DNA of 64,000 nucleotides from Planctomicrobium piriforme (GTDB lineage: Bacteria; Planctomycetota; Planctomycetia; Planctomycetales; Planctomycetaceae), in assembly GCF_900113665.1 (NCBI RefSeq), contig NZ_FOQD01000021.1, positions 62,001-126,000 of the forward strand. The letters run 5' to 3'. Each line of letters begins with the position of its first letter. Position 1 is the stretch's first letter. Of the stretch, positions 50,001 through 57,309 are shown piece after piece. The notes beneath the pieces were generated by a model. It was not told the DNA's origin. It was given only the letters and a program-made list of their open reading frames with translations, and ran no database searches. The position numbers were made by a program, and so were the translations under genes.

Positions 50001-51483
50001 TGATGACTTCCCGTTCGTGCGGGTACGCCTGCTTCGTCAGTTCCACTGACGACAACTGTCCATCCAGATCCACATCGAATCGAGCAAACTCCCGCTGCGT
50101 ATCGAGCCAGAAGAGCGATCCCGCTTCCAGTTCATTCATCTGCAGGTTGCCGTCGTGGTCGAGATCGCCGGCGTTAAAATCCGCATCGGCTTCTGCTCCT
50201 CGTTTCCAGTACTTCGCCAGGAATTCTGAGCGACTGAGGGAACCATTCTTGTCGGCATCAAAATAGAAGCAGGTGCGACGATCGAACACCTGGCCAGTGT
50301 GTCGTCGCAGGCTTCGGCCCTGCTCGTCCCGTATGCCGTAGAGACTTTCAATCCCTCGTCGCAGTTCCCGCTGTGACAGTGTTGCACTGCCGTCACGATC
50401 CCAGTTGGTAACCGCCTCCGGAGTCAGCCAACTCCACATTCGCGGCGCGGTTTCGCCGACTGCTTGCACCGTCGCTGCGTCATCACGCGACTTCAGTGCC
50501 GACCGGAGTTCCGCGATCCTTTGCTCCACATGTTCGACCACCGGATCGACCAATGCCGGCCGTTCGTAGGCGGCAGTGAGACTGGGCAAACATGCAAACT
50601 CCAGAAACGAGAGTTGACCGTCGCGATTGAAATCACAGACGACAAAGTCTCTCGACAAGACCGCGCGCTGGTTCTCCGGCTGTTCGTCCAGCCATTCGCT
50701 TTTCGAAACCAGTCCGTTGTGATCGTGATCGCGCTGTTGAAAGAACGGCGCCTGTTTTCGCGCGAGGAGAACTTCCAGCGTCACTGCTTGATAGAGACCC
50801 GGTTCCGCCTGCCATTCCTCCTGGGAGATCTGCTGATCTGCGTTGGAGTCTGCGATTTGAAACAGTTCCGCGTGTCGTGGGATGAGAATTCGCGGCTGCG
50901 TCTCCAGATCGGAACGGATTGGAGAAAACGCCTCGCCGAGGGTCAGCAGCCCGTCGCTGTTTCGATCACGGAGTGCGAACAGTCGCGACGGAGTTAACCG
51001 CCGTTCCTCGATCTGGAATTCCATTTCAACTGGCGATAATCGGCCGTCATGATCGCGATCCAGCCGCTGAAAGATATCTGCCGCGAGTGCCGTCTCTTTC
51101 AGCGTTTCGGGGGGTGCGAATTCGGCCAGATTCAGAAACCCATCCGCATCCAGATCTCGCCGAATTGCGAACCAGTCGACCGCGGGATACCCGAATGGCG
51201 ACGAAAGAAATTCTGCGAGCGACAGTGCCTCGTCGCCATTGTCATCAAACGCAGGCAGCAATTTGGCCGCGAGATTCCCTGCCCTGTTGGGAGCCTGGCC
51301 GAGTTGGTCCCCCGATCCTCGCCACTTCCGCAGTTCAGATTTCGACAGCAGCCCATCCTGGTTTTCATCGAGCTGCACAAACAGTTCACGAGGCGAAGAT
51401 GAAGGCGGCGACTGGCCGTTCGCGTCACTGCCGAGAGCGCACAGACAGCCGATCAGCAGGCACAAAGAAAAGCGCGAAAGCAT
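47071..51483 (-). CDS. Giant EF-hand repeat protein, membrane-anchored
   Basis: ATG 51483 follows GAGGTG and gives 1,470 residues: signal peptide (MLSRFSLCLLIGCLCALGSDANG), then about 37 EF-hand loops of the DxDxDGxxxxxE type (for example LDENQDGLLSKSEL, RDLDADGFLNLAEF, LDRDHDGRLSPVEM), and a C-terminal helix INWRLTSFVCANLVIAVGLGWWYFRR ending at the membrane. Many loops look intact for Ca2+; some have Gln, Arg or Ala in ligand positions. The repeats form larger modules: SPFGYP...DWF and SPFGHP...NWF segments, and a YGL..G..LRR..GQVFD.RT segment seen about three times. This implies tandem duplication of blocks of ten or more EF-hands. It is the first gene of the operon and probably a Ca2+-binding surface scaffold. 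Confidence 0.87.
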   Translation of the reverse strand: MLSRFSLCLLIGCLCALGSDANGQSPPSSSPRELFVQLDENQDGLLSKSELRKWRGSGDQLGQAPNRAGNLAAKLLPAFDDNGDEALSLAEFLSSPFGYPAVDWFAIRRDLDADGFLNLAEFAPPETLKETALAADIFQRLDRDHDGRLSPVEMEFQIEERRLTPSRLFALRDRNSDGLLTLGEAFSPIRSDLETQPRILIPRHAELFQIADSNADQQISQEEWQAEPGLYQAVTLEVLLARKQAPFFQQRDHDHNGLVSKSEWLDEQPENQRAVLSRDFVVCDFNRDGQLSFLEFACLPSLTAAYERPALVDPVVEHVEQRIAELRSALKSRDDAATVQAVGETAPRMWSWLTPEAVTNWDRDGSATLSQRELRRGIESLYGIRDEQGRSLRRHTGQVFDRRTCFYFDADKNGSLSRSEFLAKYWKRGAEADADFNAGDLDHDGNLQMNELEAGSLFWLDTQREFARFDVDLDGQLSSVELTKQAYPHEREVISQLLPAFDTDADDRLSFREFRLTPLANPVLDYNRQYWDADQDGRLTLREYHPSVDASFLALSELFFGRLDRDHNGSLELSEMTFRSTPKSLAPDEQFAKLDANGDRQLTVDELLAWHGLLPPQALRQRLVVFDLNQDRQLNLDEFRTVPGFVSIEQRAALELMKLTKTQAQVESVLSRLPVPVNNKDITTKWSGKLPVGIPLEAALWDRNQNQQIDVDEARLGLETAYGLRRGDGAIARWANGTAFNDSFFVSLDRDDDELIERKEFVAEYKGGSRPAGELFDLADQNHDDRLSRAEADAAELFRSDLPNQFLKLDQNGDSVLSIQELQQAPSWQQPLATRLLPGFDQNQDGGLSLGEYLDSPFGHPLFNWFTPRVDRNGDGFLDLAEFTPNGTLTCTALAGEFFRKLDQNHDERLSLHEVDMTVDEQRLPPHRLIGLRDRNGDGLLSVIELYSALGKELPEQSQVLVPRHQRLFEESDKNGDRLLSVAELESQPELIAVAELEGTLRNRVWPSFLRRDRDQDGHLDLVEWLAGQPETALAAFQQEFGICDFDRNGNLSFIEFACMPSLWPLQQRPMVVDPIENEVQSLLNLAQNADTQSAGLTPARLLKLTALELGDLNELDLLAWDDDKDGLLQTGEIRSHLEVLYGLKMPSGSRLRRANGQVFDARTFRYADTNHDNRLVKGEFLARYWKTGSEADADFARTDINGDGELSLAELLTGEPFWIETQSEFRRFDQNQDALLTAEELHRHARRHERQTVQWIFPAFDLNRDGSLTFSEFRSTPLANPLQDDNIARWDLDHNGSLSRQEFETAKAPLHRGLSQMFFRRLDANRDQALTMDEFRFEINPRRARPDVLFDRLDANNDGILALEELLERERPTDNRDWAKRKFERRSLNLTDAFARTDSDRNQQINRDEFLAVGTPLQSVARGTPETAPDLRAAGVSKSGTIGINWRLTSFVCANLVIAVGLGWWYFRR

Positions 51484-51775
51484 CGTCACCTCAGAGACGC
51501 GTCCAGCCACGATGATGCAATCGGGATGCAACACGCTTGCTGCATCTCGGATTCAGGCAATGACCTTGAACTGCAAGAGCAGCGATCCGAAACTCGGTGC
51601 AGCACTCAGTTCAATTGGTTCGCCAGCTTGACGCGCCTCGTTGAGAGATTCCATCGCCAGATGAGCGCTTGCGGCAGTTGCCAGCGAATCTCTCTGTTGT
51701 GAGTAAAACCCGCATGTCGGCCTTCCAAGAGTCAGGCCCACTCCATTCAGCGGCTGAGAAACTCACAGGTTTCTT
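51484..51775. other. Upstream region of the EF-hand operon
   Basis: The 292-bp spacer between the aldolase stop and the EF-hand start should contain the operon promoter. I found no clear sigma-70 pair. A short minus-strand ORF (51553-51741, 62 residues) has no family features and no start-site support, so I do not call it. Confidence 0.5.
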
Positions 51776-52531
51776 TCACGTCTTTGCGATGCTGGTTTTC
51801 CAGGTCTGCAGGACGTGCTGATAGCCCGTCCGCAGGAGACCGAGATCAGAATCGACGGCAGGCCAGTTGTAGCCGAGTCCCAGGTAGCGCGGCAGTTCCC
51901 CCGGGTCTTTCAACAGAATCCCTGCCTGTTTCCCCGCCTTCTTCGCTGCGGCAGCGACCTGTTTGAGGCAGGTTTCGTAATCGCAGGTTGCGAGCTCTGG
52001 CCGCGCCTGAAGATCGAACTGCAGATCCGCCGGGCCGATGAACAGCACATGCACGCCGTCTACCGCTGCGATCGACTCAGCATTGGCGACCGCTTCAATC
52101 GTTTCGATCTGGGCAATGAAGATGGGATCGGCAGCGGGGTCACTGCCTGTGAACGGCTGCAATCCGTAGCCGAACGCGCGGACGGATCGGGCAACGCCCC
52201 GTTTGCCCCGCGGCGGATAACGCATCGCCTGGACACAGGCTGCGGCCTCTTCCGGGGAATTCACATGCGGAACCATAATGCCCCGAGCTCCCCAGTCGAG
52301 GACTCGGGCAATCAAATCAGGATGTGGAGCACCCACTCGGACAATGGGCTGGGAACTACTACCGCGCAGCGCCCGCAGTTGTCCTGGCACATCGGCTTCC
52401 GTGCCGTTGCCGTGTTCCAAGTCAATCAACAGCCAGTCGAAGCCGTACCCGCCAGCCAGTTCTGCAATCACGGCGGAGCCGGACGAGATCCAGGAGCCGA
52501 TGTTGTGACCGCTCAATTCAGTTGCGCTCAT
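51776..52531 (-). CDS. HpcH/HpaI-family class II aldolase
   Basis: The 251-residue product has the HpcH/HpaI pattern. FDWLLIDLEHGNGTEADV supplies early active-site residues. VRVGAPHPDLIARVLDWGARGIMVPHVNSPEEAAACVQAMRYPPRGKRGV is the most diagnostic segment, and IAQIETIEAVANAESIAAVDGVHVLFIGPADLQFDL provides the metal-binding Glu and Asp. The family cleaves 2-keto-4-hydroxy acids to pyruvate and an aldehyde. The start overlaps the kinase stop by ATGA, so it is the last gene of the isomerase-transporter-kinase-aldolase cluster. Confidence 0.9.
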   Translation of the reverse strand: MSATELSGHNIGSWISSGSAVIAELAGGYGFDWLLIDLEHGNGTEADVPGQLRALRGSSSQPIVRVGAPHPDLIARVLDWGARGIMVPHVNSPEEAAACVQAMRYPPRGKRGVARSVRAFGYGLQPFTGSDPAADPIFIAQIETIEAVANAESIAAVDGVHVLFIGPADLQFDLQARPELATCDYETCLKQVAAAAKKAGKQAGILLKDPGELPRYLGLGYNWPAVDSDLGLLRTGYQHVLQTWKTSIAKT

Positions 52532-53640
52532 AGTTGTGCAGGGTCCAGGTTCAGTCGTAATCCGTCGAGAGCGCGAAACAGTCGGCTCCGCGTCTGCTGC
52601 TTCAAGTCCGCGCCGGTGAGTCCGGCTCCGATCAGAAAGAATCCATCGTTCCGGTCGAAATAGCCAGCGCCGACCCGAATCACTGACTTCACGATCATAT
52701 TCCGCAGTAGATGCAGCCAGAACCGACCGGTCGATTCCGCAGGAAGCGGGTTGACCGACTGGTACCCGGCCAATGCTTCGACAATCGCCGGGGCATCATG
52801 AAAGCAGGCGAGCAACGAAATATCATCCATTTCATCACCGGCGATGGCGTCATCCCAGTCAATAAATGCCGCGATACCTGCGTCATTTCCGAGCACGTTC
52901 CAGAAGGCGAGGTCTTTGTGCACCAGACAGCCGGACCTCAGCGTCAACAAGTCTTCGGCCTGCTCAATCGCCGCCTTAATCGCGCCGAATTCCTCCGTGG
53001 ATAAAAACTCTCTGGAGACAAGAAACGACAGGTGCCGTTCGAGGTTGAGCCAGAAGTAGTCGCGGTATGTGTGATGAAACCCGACCAGTTGCCCGGTCCG
53101 CCGCAGCTCGTCGGGATCAAAATGTCCGAACCCGGTGACTGGCGTATCCTGCCAGCGGGCGACCGCACTGCCGATGGCATAGGCCGCTTTGCCGGCGTCG
53201 AGTTGCCCCAGCTTGAACCAGTGATTCAAGTCCTTGGCCGGAATCAGTTCCATGGCCTGCCAGGCGAAAGCTGCCTGTTGCCGCCGCGAGTCAACATGAT
53301 AAATCTTCGGCGTTGGCACTCCGCGCTGACGGACACACTCGATGACATGCGACTCGACTTCGAGATGATCGTCCTGTTCAGGTCCATGCTCGACCCGAAT
53401 GAACAGCGTGCGGTCTCCAATATCGGCAACCCAGGTGAGGTGATTGCCCTGCCCGCCGCCATCCCGCAGTTGCACGGCTTCCCGTTGAAAGGCCTGTTGC
53501 AGAACCTTCTTCAGCTCCGGCTCGATGGCAGCCGTGTCGCGCGCTGACTGCGTGCCATGAAACGCCGCTGGTCGGTCGCACTTCCAATAGTAGATGCTGC
53601 TGCGGCCGGAGTTCGCTTGAGATGGAGAAGGCAGGCTCAT
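52528..53640 (-). CDS. APH-family phosphotransferase (small-molecule kinase)
   Basis: The 370-residue product has the aminoglycoside-phosphotransferase/choline-kinase fold. TLFIRVEHG and VESHVIECVRQRGVPTPKIYHVD form the N-lobe, WQAMELIPAKDL the hinge, LVHKDLAFWNVLGN the Brenner catalytic loop (HxDxxxxN) and IAAFIDWDDA the metal-binding Asp motif. It phosphorylates a hydroxylated small molecule rather than protein. Position between a BASS transporter and an aldolase, with ATGA overlaps on both sides, argues for a catabolic kinase and against antibiotic resistance. The substrate is unknown. Confidence 0.85.
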   Translation of the reverse strand: MSLPSPSQANSGRSSIYYWKCDRPAAFHGTQSARDTAAIEPELKKVLQQAFQREAVQLRDGGGQGNHLTWVADIGDRTLFIRVEHGPEQDDHLEVESHVIECVRQRGVPTPKIYHVDSRRQQAAFAWQAMELIPAKDLNHWFKLGQLDAGKAAYAIGSAVARWQDTPVTGFGHFDPDELRRTGQLVGFHHTYRDYFWLNLERHLSFLVSREFLSTEEFGAIKAAIEQAEDLLTLRSGCLVHKDLAFWNVLGNDAGIAAFIDWDDAIAGDEMDDISLLACFHDAPAIVEALAGYQSVNPLPAESTGRFWLHLLRNMIVKSVIRVGAGYFDRNDGFFLIGAGLTGADLKQQTRSRLFRALDGLRLNLDPAQL

Positions 53641-54635
53641 GTCGTGCCGGCCTCCGGCGCTGCGACGGGATCCGGGATAGCTTCAGTGGCCGATTCAGAT
53701 CCGAGTTGAGGCACCGGGCGGGCACGCCACCATGCGGCCAGCAGGCTTCCTAACAGGTTCTGCATGATGCCGCTGAACACGGCCGGAACCGCAGCCAGAG
53801 GATGCAATGGAAAATGTGTTCTGGCGAGCATCGCGGCCATGCCCCCGTTCTGCATGCCGACTTCAATGGAGACTGTTCTCGCCACGATGGCAGGAAATCG
53901 AAACAGGCGGGAAACTCCATAGCCGAGTGCAAATCCAATGACGTGCAACAGCACCACGGCAGTCGTCAGTTGCACCGCGTTTTGAGCCATTTTGTCAGCA
54001 CTGACCGCCACAATGCCGCCGGTGATCAGGCAGATCGCAATCACCGAAACCAGCGGACCCAGCCAGGCGACGTGGGCGACCGCTCGCGGAAACTTCCAGT
54101 TGCAGAATACGCCAATCAGCACCGGCGCGACGACCACCTGTAACGTCGACAGACACAGTCCCAGTGCATCCACCGGCACATACTGTCCGGCCAGAATCTG
54201 GCACCACAGCGGCGTCATGACAAATGCCAGCAGGGTCGAGGCCATGGTCAGAATCACGGACAACGCGACATCCGCTTTGGCCAGATACGTCACCACGTTT
54301 GAGGCGGTGCCGCCTGGACAGCTCCCCACCAGAATGAGACCGACCGCAAAGCCGGGTTCCAGTTGCAACATGCTCGCAACCGACCAGGCTGCCAAGGGCA
54401 TGATGGTATACTGCGCGAGAAACCCCAGCGTGACGCAGCCTGGCATCTTCAGCAAGCGGCGAAAGTCATCGATCGTCAGCGTGAACCCCATTCCCAGCAT
54501 GACGATCGTCAACGCCCAGACGATCCACTGTCCGTTAAACCACGCCAGCGACGGCGGCCAGAGAAAGGCGAGGGCTGAGATCAGGATCAGCCACACCGGG
54601 TACAGGCTGGTAAAGCGATTGAGAAAGTCGTTCAT
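53637..54635 (-). CDS. Bile acid:sodium symporter (BASS) family transporter
   Basis: ATG 54635 gives 332 residues with about nine to ten membrane helices. Family features include WALTIVMLGMGFTLTIDDFRRLLKMP in the first helices, LILVGSCPGGTASNVVTYLAKADVALSVILT with the crossover-region glycines and Asn, and SIEVGMQNGGMAAML in the second crossover. BASS transporters move bile acids, pantothenate, pyruvate or other organic anions with Na+. The gene overlaps the downstream kinase by ATGA, and that context suggests an organic-acid or sugar-acid substrate. The frame is open to 54782 but the extra sequence is not membrane-like. Confidence 0.9.
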   Translation of the reverse strand: MNDFLNRFTSLYPVWLILISALAFLWPPSLAWFNGQWIVWALTIVMLGMGFTLTIDDFRRLLKMPGCVTLGFLAQYTIMPLAAWSVASMLQLEPGFAVGLILVGSCPGGTASNVVTYLAKADVALSVILTMASTLLAFVMTPLWCQILAGQYVPVDALGLCLSTLQVVVAPVLIGVFCNWKFPRAVAHVAWLGPLVSVIAICLITGGIVAVSADKMAQNAVQLTTAVVLLHVIGFALGYGVSRLFRFPAIVARTVSIEVGMQNGGMAAMLARTHFPLHPLAAVPAVFSGIMQNLLGSLLAAWWRARPVPQLGSESATEAIPDPVAAPEAGTT

Positions 54636-54809
54636 GCGTCGGCGGCGCTCCGGAACATGCAGGTCGGGCACAGAGCATGCCTCGCATCCGATTTTGAACG
54701 GCTCGTTCAGTCGGGCGATTTTGGCATTCTCGTCTTGCGTGCGGTTGTAGCAGTCCGCCGTTGCCGGTGCGAATGATCGCACAAGAAAGAATCACACTTG
54801 CCAATCCGC

Positions 54810-55625
54810 TCAGCCAAACACCTTGCGATAGGTTTCCATCGTCTTGATGGCCGCCAGATCGGAATCAGGCCACGGCAGCGCTTCGGCCGACGCGTACCCT
54901 TTGTATCCGATATCCCGCAGCGCGGCGGCGATGGGAGCGTAGTCGAGATGCCCGTAACCTGCCGGTCTTCGATTTGAATCGACAAAGTGCAGATGGCCGA
55001 CATGTGGGCCGGCGTTCAGGAATGCGGTGGCCAGATCGACCTCTTCAATGTTCATGTGGAACAGGTCGGCCAGCAGCACGACGTTTTCAAGTGCCCGCGA
55101 TTCAATGAATTTCACACCGTCCAGCAACGAATTGCAGAGATTGGTTTCGTACCGATTCAGCGGTTCATAGATCAAGGGGACGCCAAACGTCTGCGACGTT
55201 TCGGCCAGCTCCCGGAGAGCGACTCCCAGGAGATCGAGTGTTGCCTCCTTGCCGGAAGCAGGCGTCCAGCGTCCCTGCATCGATCCGATAATCGCCGGAG
55301 CGCCGAATTCGCCCCCAAAGTGGATCATGCCGGTGACAAACTGAATCGCGGCCTGACGCTGCGCCGCATCATCGGCGGTGAGACTCAGCTTGTAAACGAC
55401 CATCCCGGCCCCGGTGCCCACCGCGGCGACCTTGAGTCCGGTTTCGTCCAGCAGCGCCCGCAGTTCGGTGACTGAAACCGCATCCGGTCCCGGGAGAAAC
55501 AGCTCCACCGCGTCATAACCCAACTCAGCCGCACGACGAGCCGACGCCTGTAGGTCGTCCCAGAAAACAAACGGCCCCCCTTGCGCCTGCGGAACAAGAC
55601 TGATGGTGATCGCTGAAGGGATCAT
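54810..55625 (-). CDS. Sugar phosphate isomerase/epimerase family protein (AP-endonuclease-2 TIM barrel)
   Basis: The 271-residue TIM-barrel protein resembles ketose 3-epimerases and hydroxypyruvate isomerase. ARRAAELGYDAVELFLPGP comes first, then MQGRWTPASG, VPLIYEPLNRYETNLCNSL with the metal-binding Glu, VVLLADLFHMNIEEVD with Asp and His, VGHLHFVDSNRRPAGYGHLDY and GYASAEALPWPDS with the final Glu. These residues form a Mn2+ or Mg2+ centre for aldose-ketose isomerisation or 3-epimerisation. It sits 174 bp upstream of the BASS gene on the same strand and may open the operon. Confidence 0.87.
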   Translation of the reverse strand: MIPSAITISLVPQAQGGPFVFWDDLQASARRAAELGYDAVELFLPGPDAVSVTELRALLDETGLKVAAVGTGAGMVVYKLSLTADDAAQRQAAIQFVTGMIHFGGEFGAPAIIGSMQGRWTPASGKEATLDLLGVALRELAETSQTFGVPLIYEPLNRYETNLCNSLLDGVKFIESRALENVVLLADLFHMNIEEVDLATAFLNAGPHVGHLHFVDSNRRPAGYGHLDYAPIAAALRDIGYKGYASAEALPWPDSDLAAIKTMETYRKVFG

Positions 55626-55630
55626 GAAAG

Positions 55631-55665
55631 AAGTTTTCAGTTGTCGGTGACCAGTTGTTAAATCA
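55631..55665. repeat. Single heptad arm at the stop codon of the AhpD-like gene
   Basis: The arm reads TCAGTTG, TCGGTGA, CCAGTTG, TTAAATC. The last heptad ends over the stop codon (TCA on the plus strand at 55663-55665). I see no inverted partner. Confidence 0.6.
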
Positions 55666-56286
55666 TGTCGCTGAGTTCAGGAACTGCACGCCGGCATACA
55701 TCGTCGCTCCGCACTGGATCGCTTCGAGCAACTGCTCGGAGGTGATCTTCATTTCCTTGGCCTTTTCCACATGCCCCGAAGTACAGGGCTTGCAGGCGTT
55801 GATGTCGCTGATCACCACGTTGATCAGTTCCACCAGTTTGTCACCCAGCGATGTCCCGGTGAACGTGTGTGCCCGCAGTCCGACCCCCATGCCTTCAAAC
55901 AGGCTCGATCCGCTGAGGTCGCGAAACTTGAAGAACGTGTTGTACATATAGTTGGTCGCGGCGACCGCGAGGATCTCGGCCACCTGTTCGGTCGAATAGC
56001 CCAGGCTGACGCAACGGGCCGACATGAGTTCCAGCCACGGCTTGCACTTGCCGTGTGCGGCGATGGCGAGTGCGATGGCGGCCTTGGACTTGGCGTCGAG
56101 ATGCCCGTCGGTGTACACGAACTTTTTGTAGTTCATGTAGAAGTCCCGCAGAAACGCCTCGACGTTGCCGTACACCAGAAACGGTTCGGGGATCTCTTCC
56201 GTCCCCAGCATCTCGCGAATGCGTGCGTATTGCTGAGTCACTTTCTCAGAAGCGTTGGACGGCAGCACCGGTTCGAGCAGCGGCAT
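55663..56286 (-). CDS. Carboxymuconolactone decarboxylase/AhpD-like protein
   Basis: ATG 56286 gives 207 residues. The protein shows the two-fold AhpD layout. The second half has the redox CxxC and proton-relay His in [15 protein letters not shown] (C165, C168, H172). The first half has a degenerate counterpart, [37 protein letters not shown] (CKPW). AhpD acts as a thiol peroxidase or as the reductase partner of AhpC peroxiredoxins. A 2-Cys peroxiredoxin gene lies directly upstream on the same strand, so the two probably work together in peroxide removal. Confidence 0.88.
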   Translation of the reverse strand: MPLLEPVLPSNASEKVTQQYARIREMLGTEEIPEPFLVYGNVEAFLRDFYMNYKKFVYTDGHLDAKSKAAIALAIAAHGKCKPWLELMSARCVSLGYSTEQVAEILAVAATNYMYNTFFKFRDLSGSSLFEGMGVGLRAHTFTGTSLGDKLVELINVVISDINACKPCTSGHVEKAKEMKITSEQLLEAIQCGATMYAGVQFLNSAT

Positions 56287-56489
56287 CTCAGCACCTTTCA
56301 GCAAGTCGCATGGTGCTGCCGCACAGATCTGGCAAGCGCCGGTGAACATGCAACATGTTCAGCGACCTGTGCGGCAACACCCTGGACGATCAATCATAGA
56401 GCATTCTGTTCATCGTTCCGCAGGCGATAATTGCGACTTTCATCAGATCAAAGTCGTCCATTCGCCTGCACCCGGTAAAGCAAACTGCT

Positions 56490-57032
56490 CTAGTTCAGAG
56501 TCTTTTCGCCGGACTTCCAGTTACACGGGCAGAGTTTGTCGGTCTGCAGCGCGTCGAGAACCCGCAGCACTTCATCGACGTTACGGCCCACGCTCAGGTC
56601 ATGCACGGCCGACCAGCGGACGACGCCTGTCGGGTCGATCAGGAAGATCCCGCGATACGCGATTCCCGCGTCTTCTTTCAGCACCCCATAGTCGCGCGAC
56701 AGCTTGTGAGTCGTGTCGGCGAGCATCGGGTACTTCAGCTTGGCCAGGTCAGCGTGAGAATCGCACCAGCCCTTGTGAGAGAAGACGCTGTCGGTGCTGG
56801 CGGTCAGCAACGCGCAGTCGCGGTCTTCGAATTCGCCGAGTTTGTCGTTAAACGAAACGATTTCGGTCGGACAGACGAACGTGAAGTCGAGCGGGTAGAA
56901 GAACAGGCAGACCCACTTCCCCTTGAAGTCTTCCAGAGACAACTGCTTGAACTGCTCGTCGGTGTTGTCCTTCGTGCGGTCATAGGCCTGAACAGAGAAA
57001 TTCGGGGCGGGTTGCCCGACTTGTGCACTCAT
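56490..57032 (-). CDS. 2-Cys peroxiredoxin (AhpC/TSA family)
   Basis: ATG 57032 follows AGAGG and gives 180 residues. The peroxidatic cysteine is C54 in PLDFTFVCPTEIVSFND. The resolving cysteine is in LCPCNWKSGEKTLN (C168 or C170). VFSHKGWCDSHADLAKLKYPMLADTTHKLSRDYGVL and AYRGIFLIDPTGVVRW are typical of the AhpC1/TsaA branch. It reduces hydrogen and organic peroxides in the cytosol. A strong promoter (57094-57121) lies upstream, and the AhpD-like gene follows 203 bp later on the same strand. Confidence 0.93.
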   Translation of the reverse strand: MSAQVGQPAPNFSVQAYDRTKDNTDEQFKQLSLEDFKGKWVCLFFYPLDFTFVCPTEIVSFNDKLGEFEDRDCALLTASTDSVFSHKGWCDSHADLAKLKYPMLADTTHKLSRDYGVLKEDAGIAYRGIFLIDPTGVVRWSAVHDLSVGRNVDEVLRVLDALQTDKLCPCNWKSGEKTLN

Positions 57033-57093
57033 TGAAAAACCTCTTCTCGTCTCGTTGCGTATTATGGTTTGGCAGGGGCTCAACGCGGACTGG

Positions 57094-57121
57094 AGTATAG
57101 TCAGGCGGGGGGCTGGTTCAA
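57094..57121 (-). promoter_or_regulatory. Sigma-70-like promoter of the peroxiredoxin gene
   Basis: On the minus strand TTGAAC is followed by 16 nt and TATACT, close to the -35 and -10 consensus. Transcription would begin near 57087, giving a 5' UTR of about 55 nt. This is the clearest promoter in the window. Confidence 0.75.
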
Positions 57122-57309
57122 GGAGCCGCACTGTGCGTCAATTACCCCATCGACGGGTTTTTGGTTGTCGGATTGGCGTCGTAACTGTCGTTCGCAATAA
57201 TATTTGCATGCGGTCGTCCCTGCCTGATGGCCTTGCAGGCTGCCTCCTAAAGTCCTCACGGCTGACACTGATCGACACCTGATTCCCTGGCCCTTTCTTT
57301 CTGCTCGCC

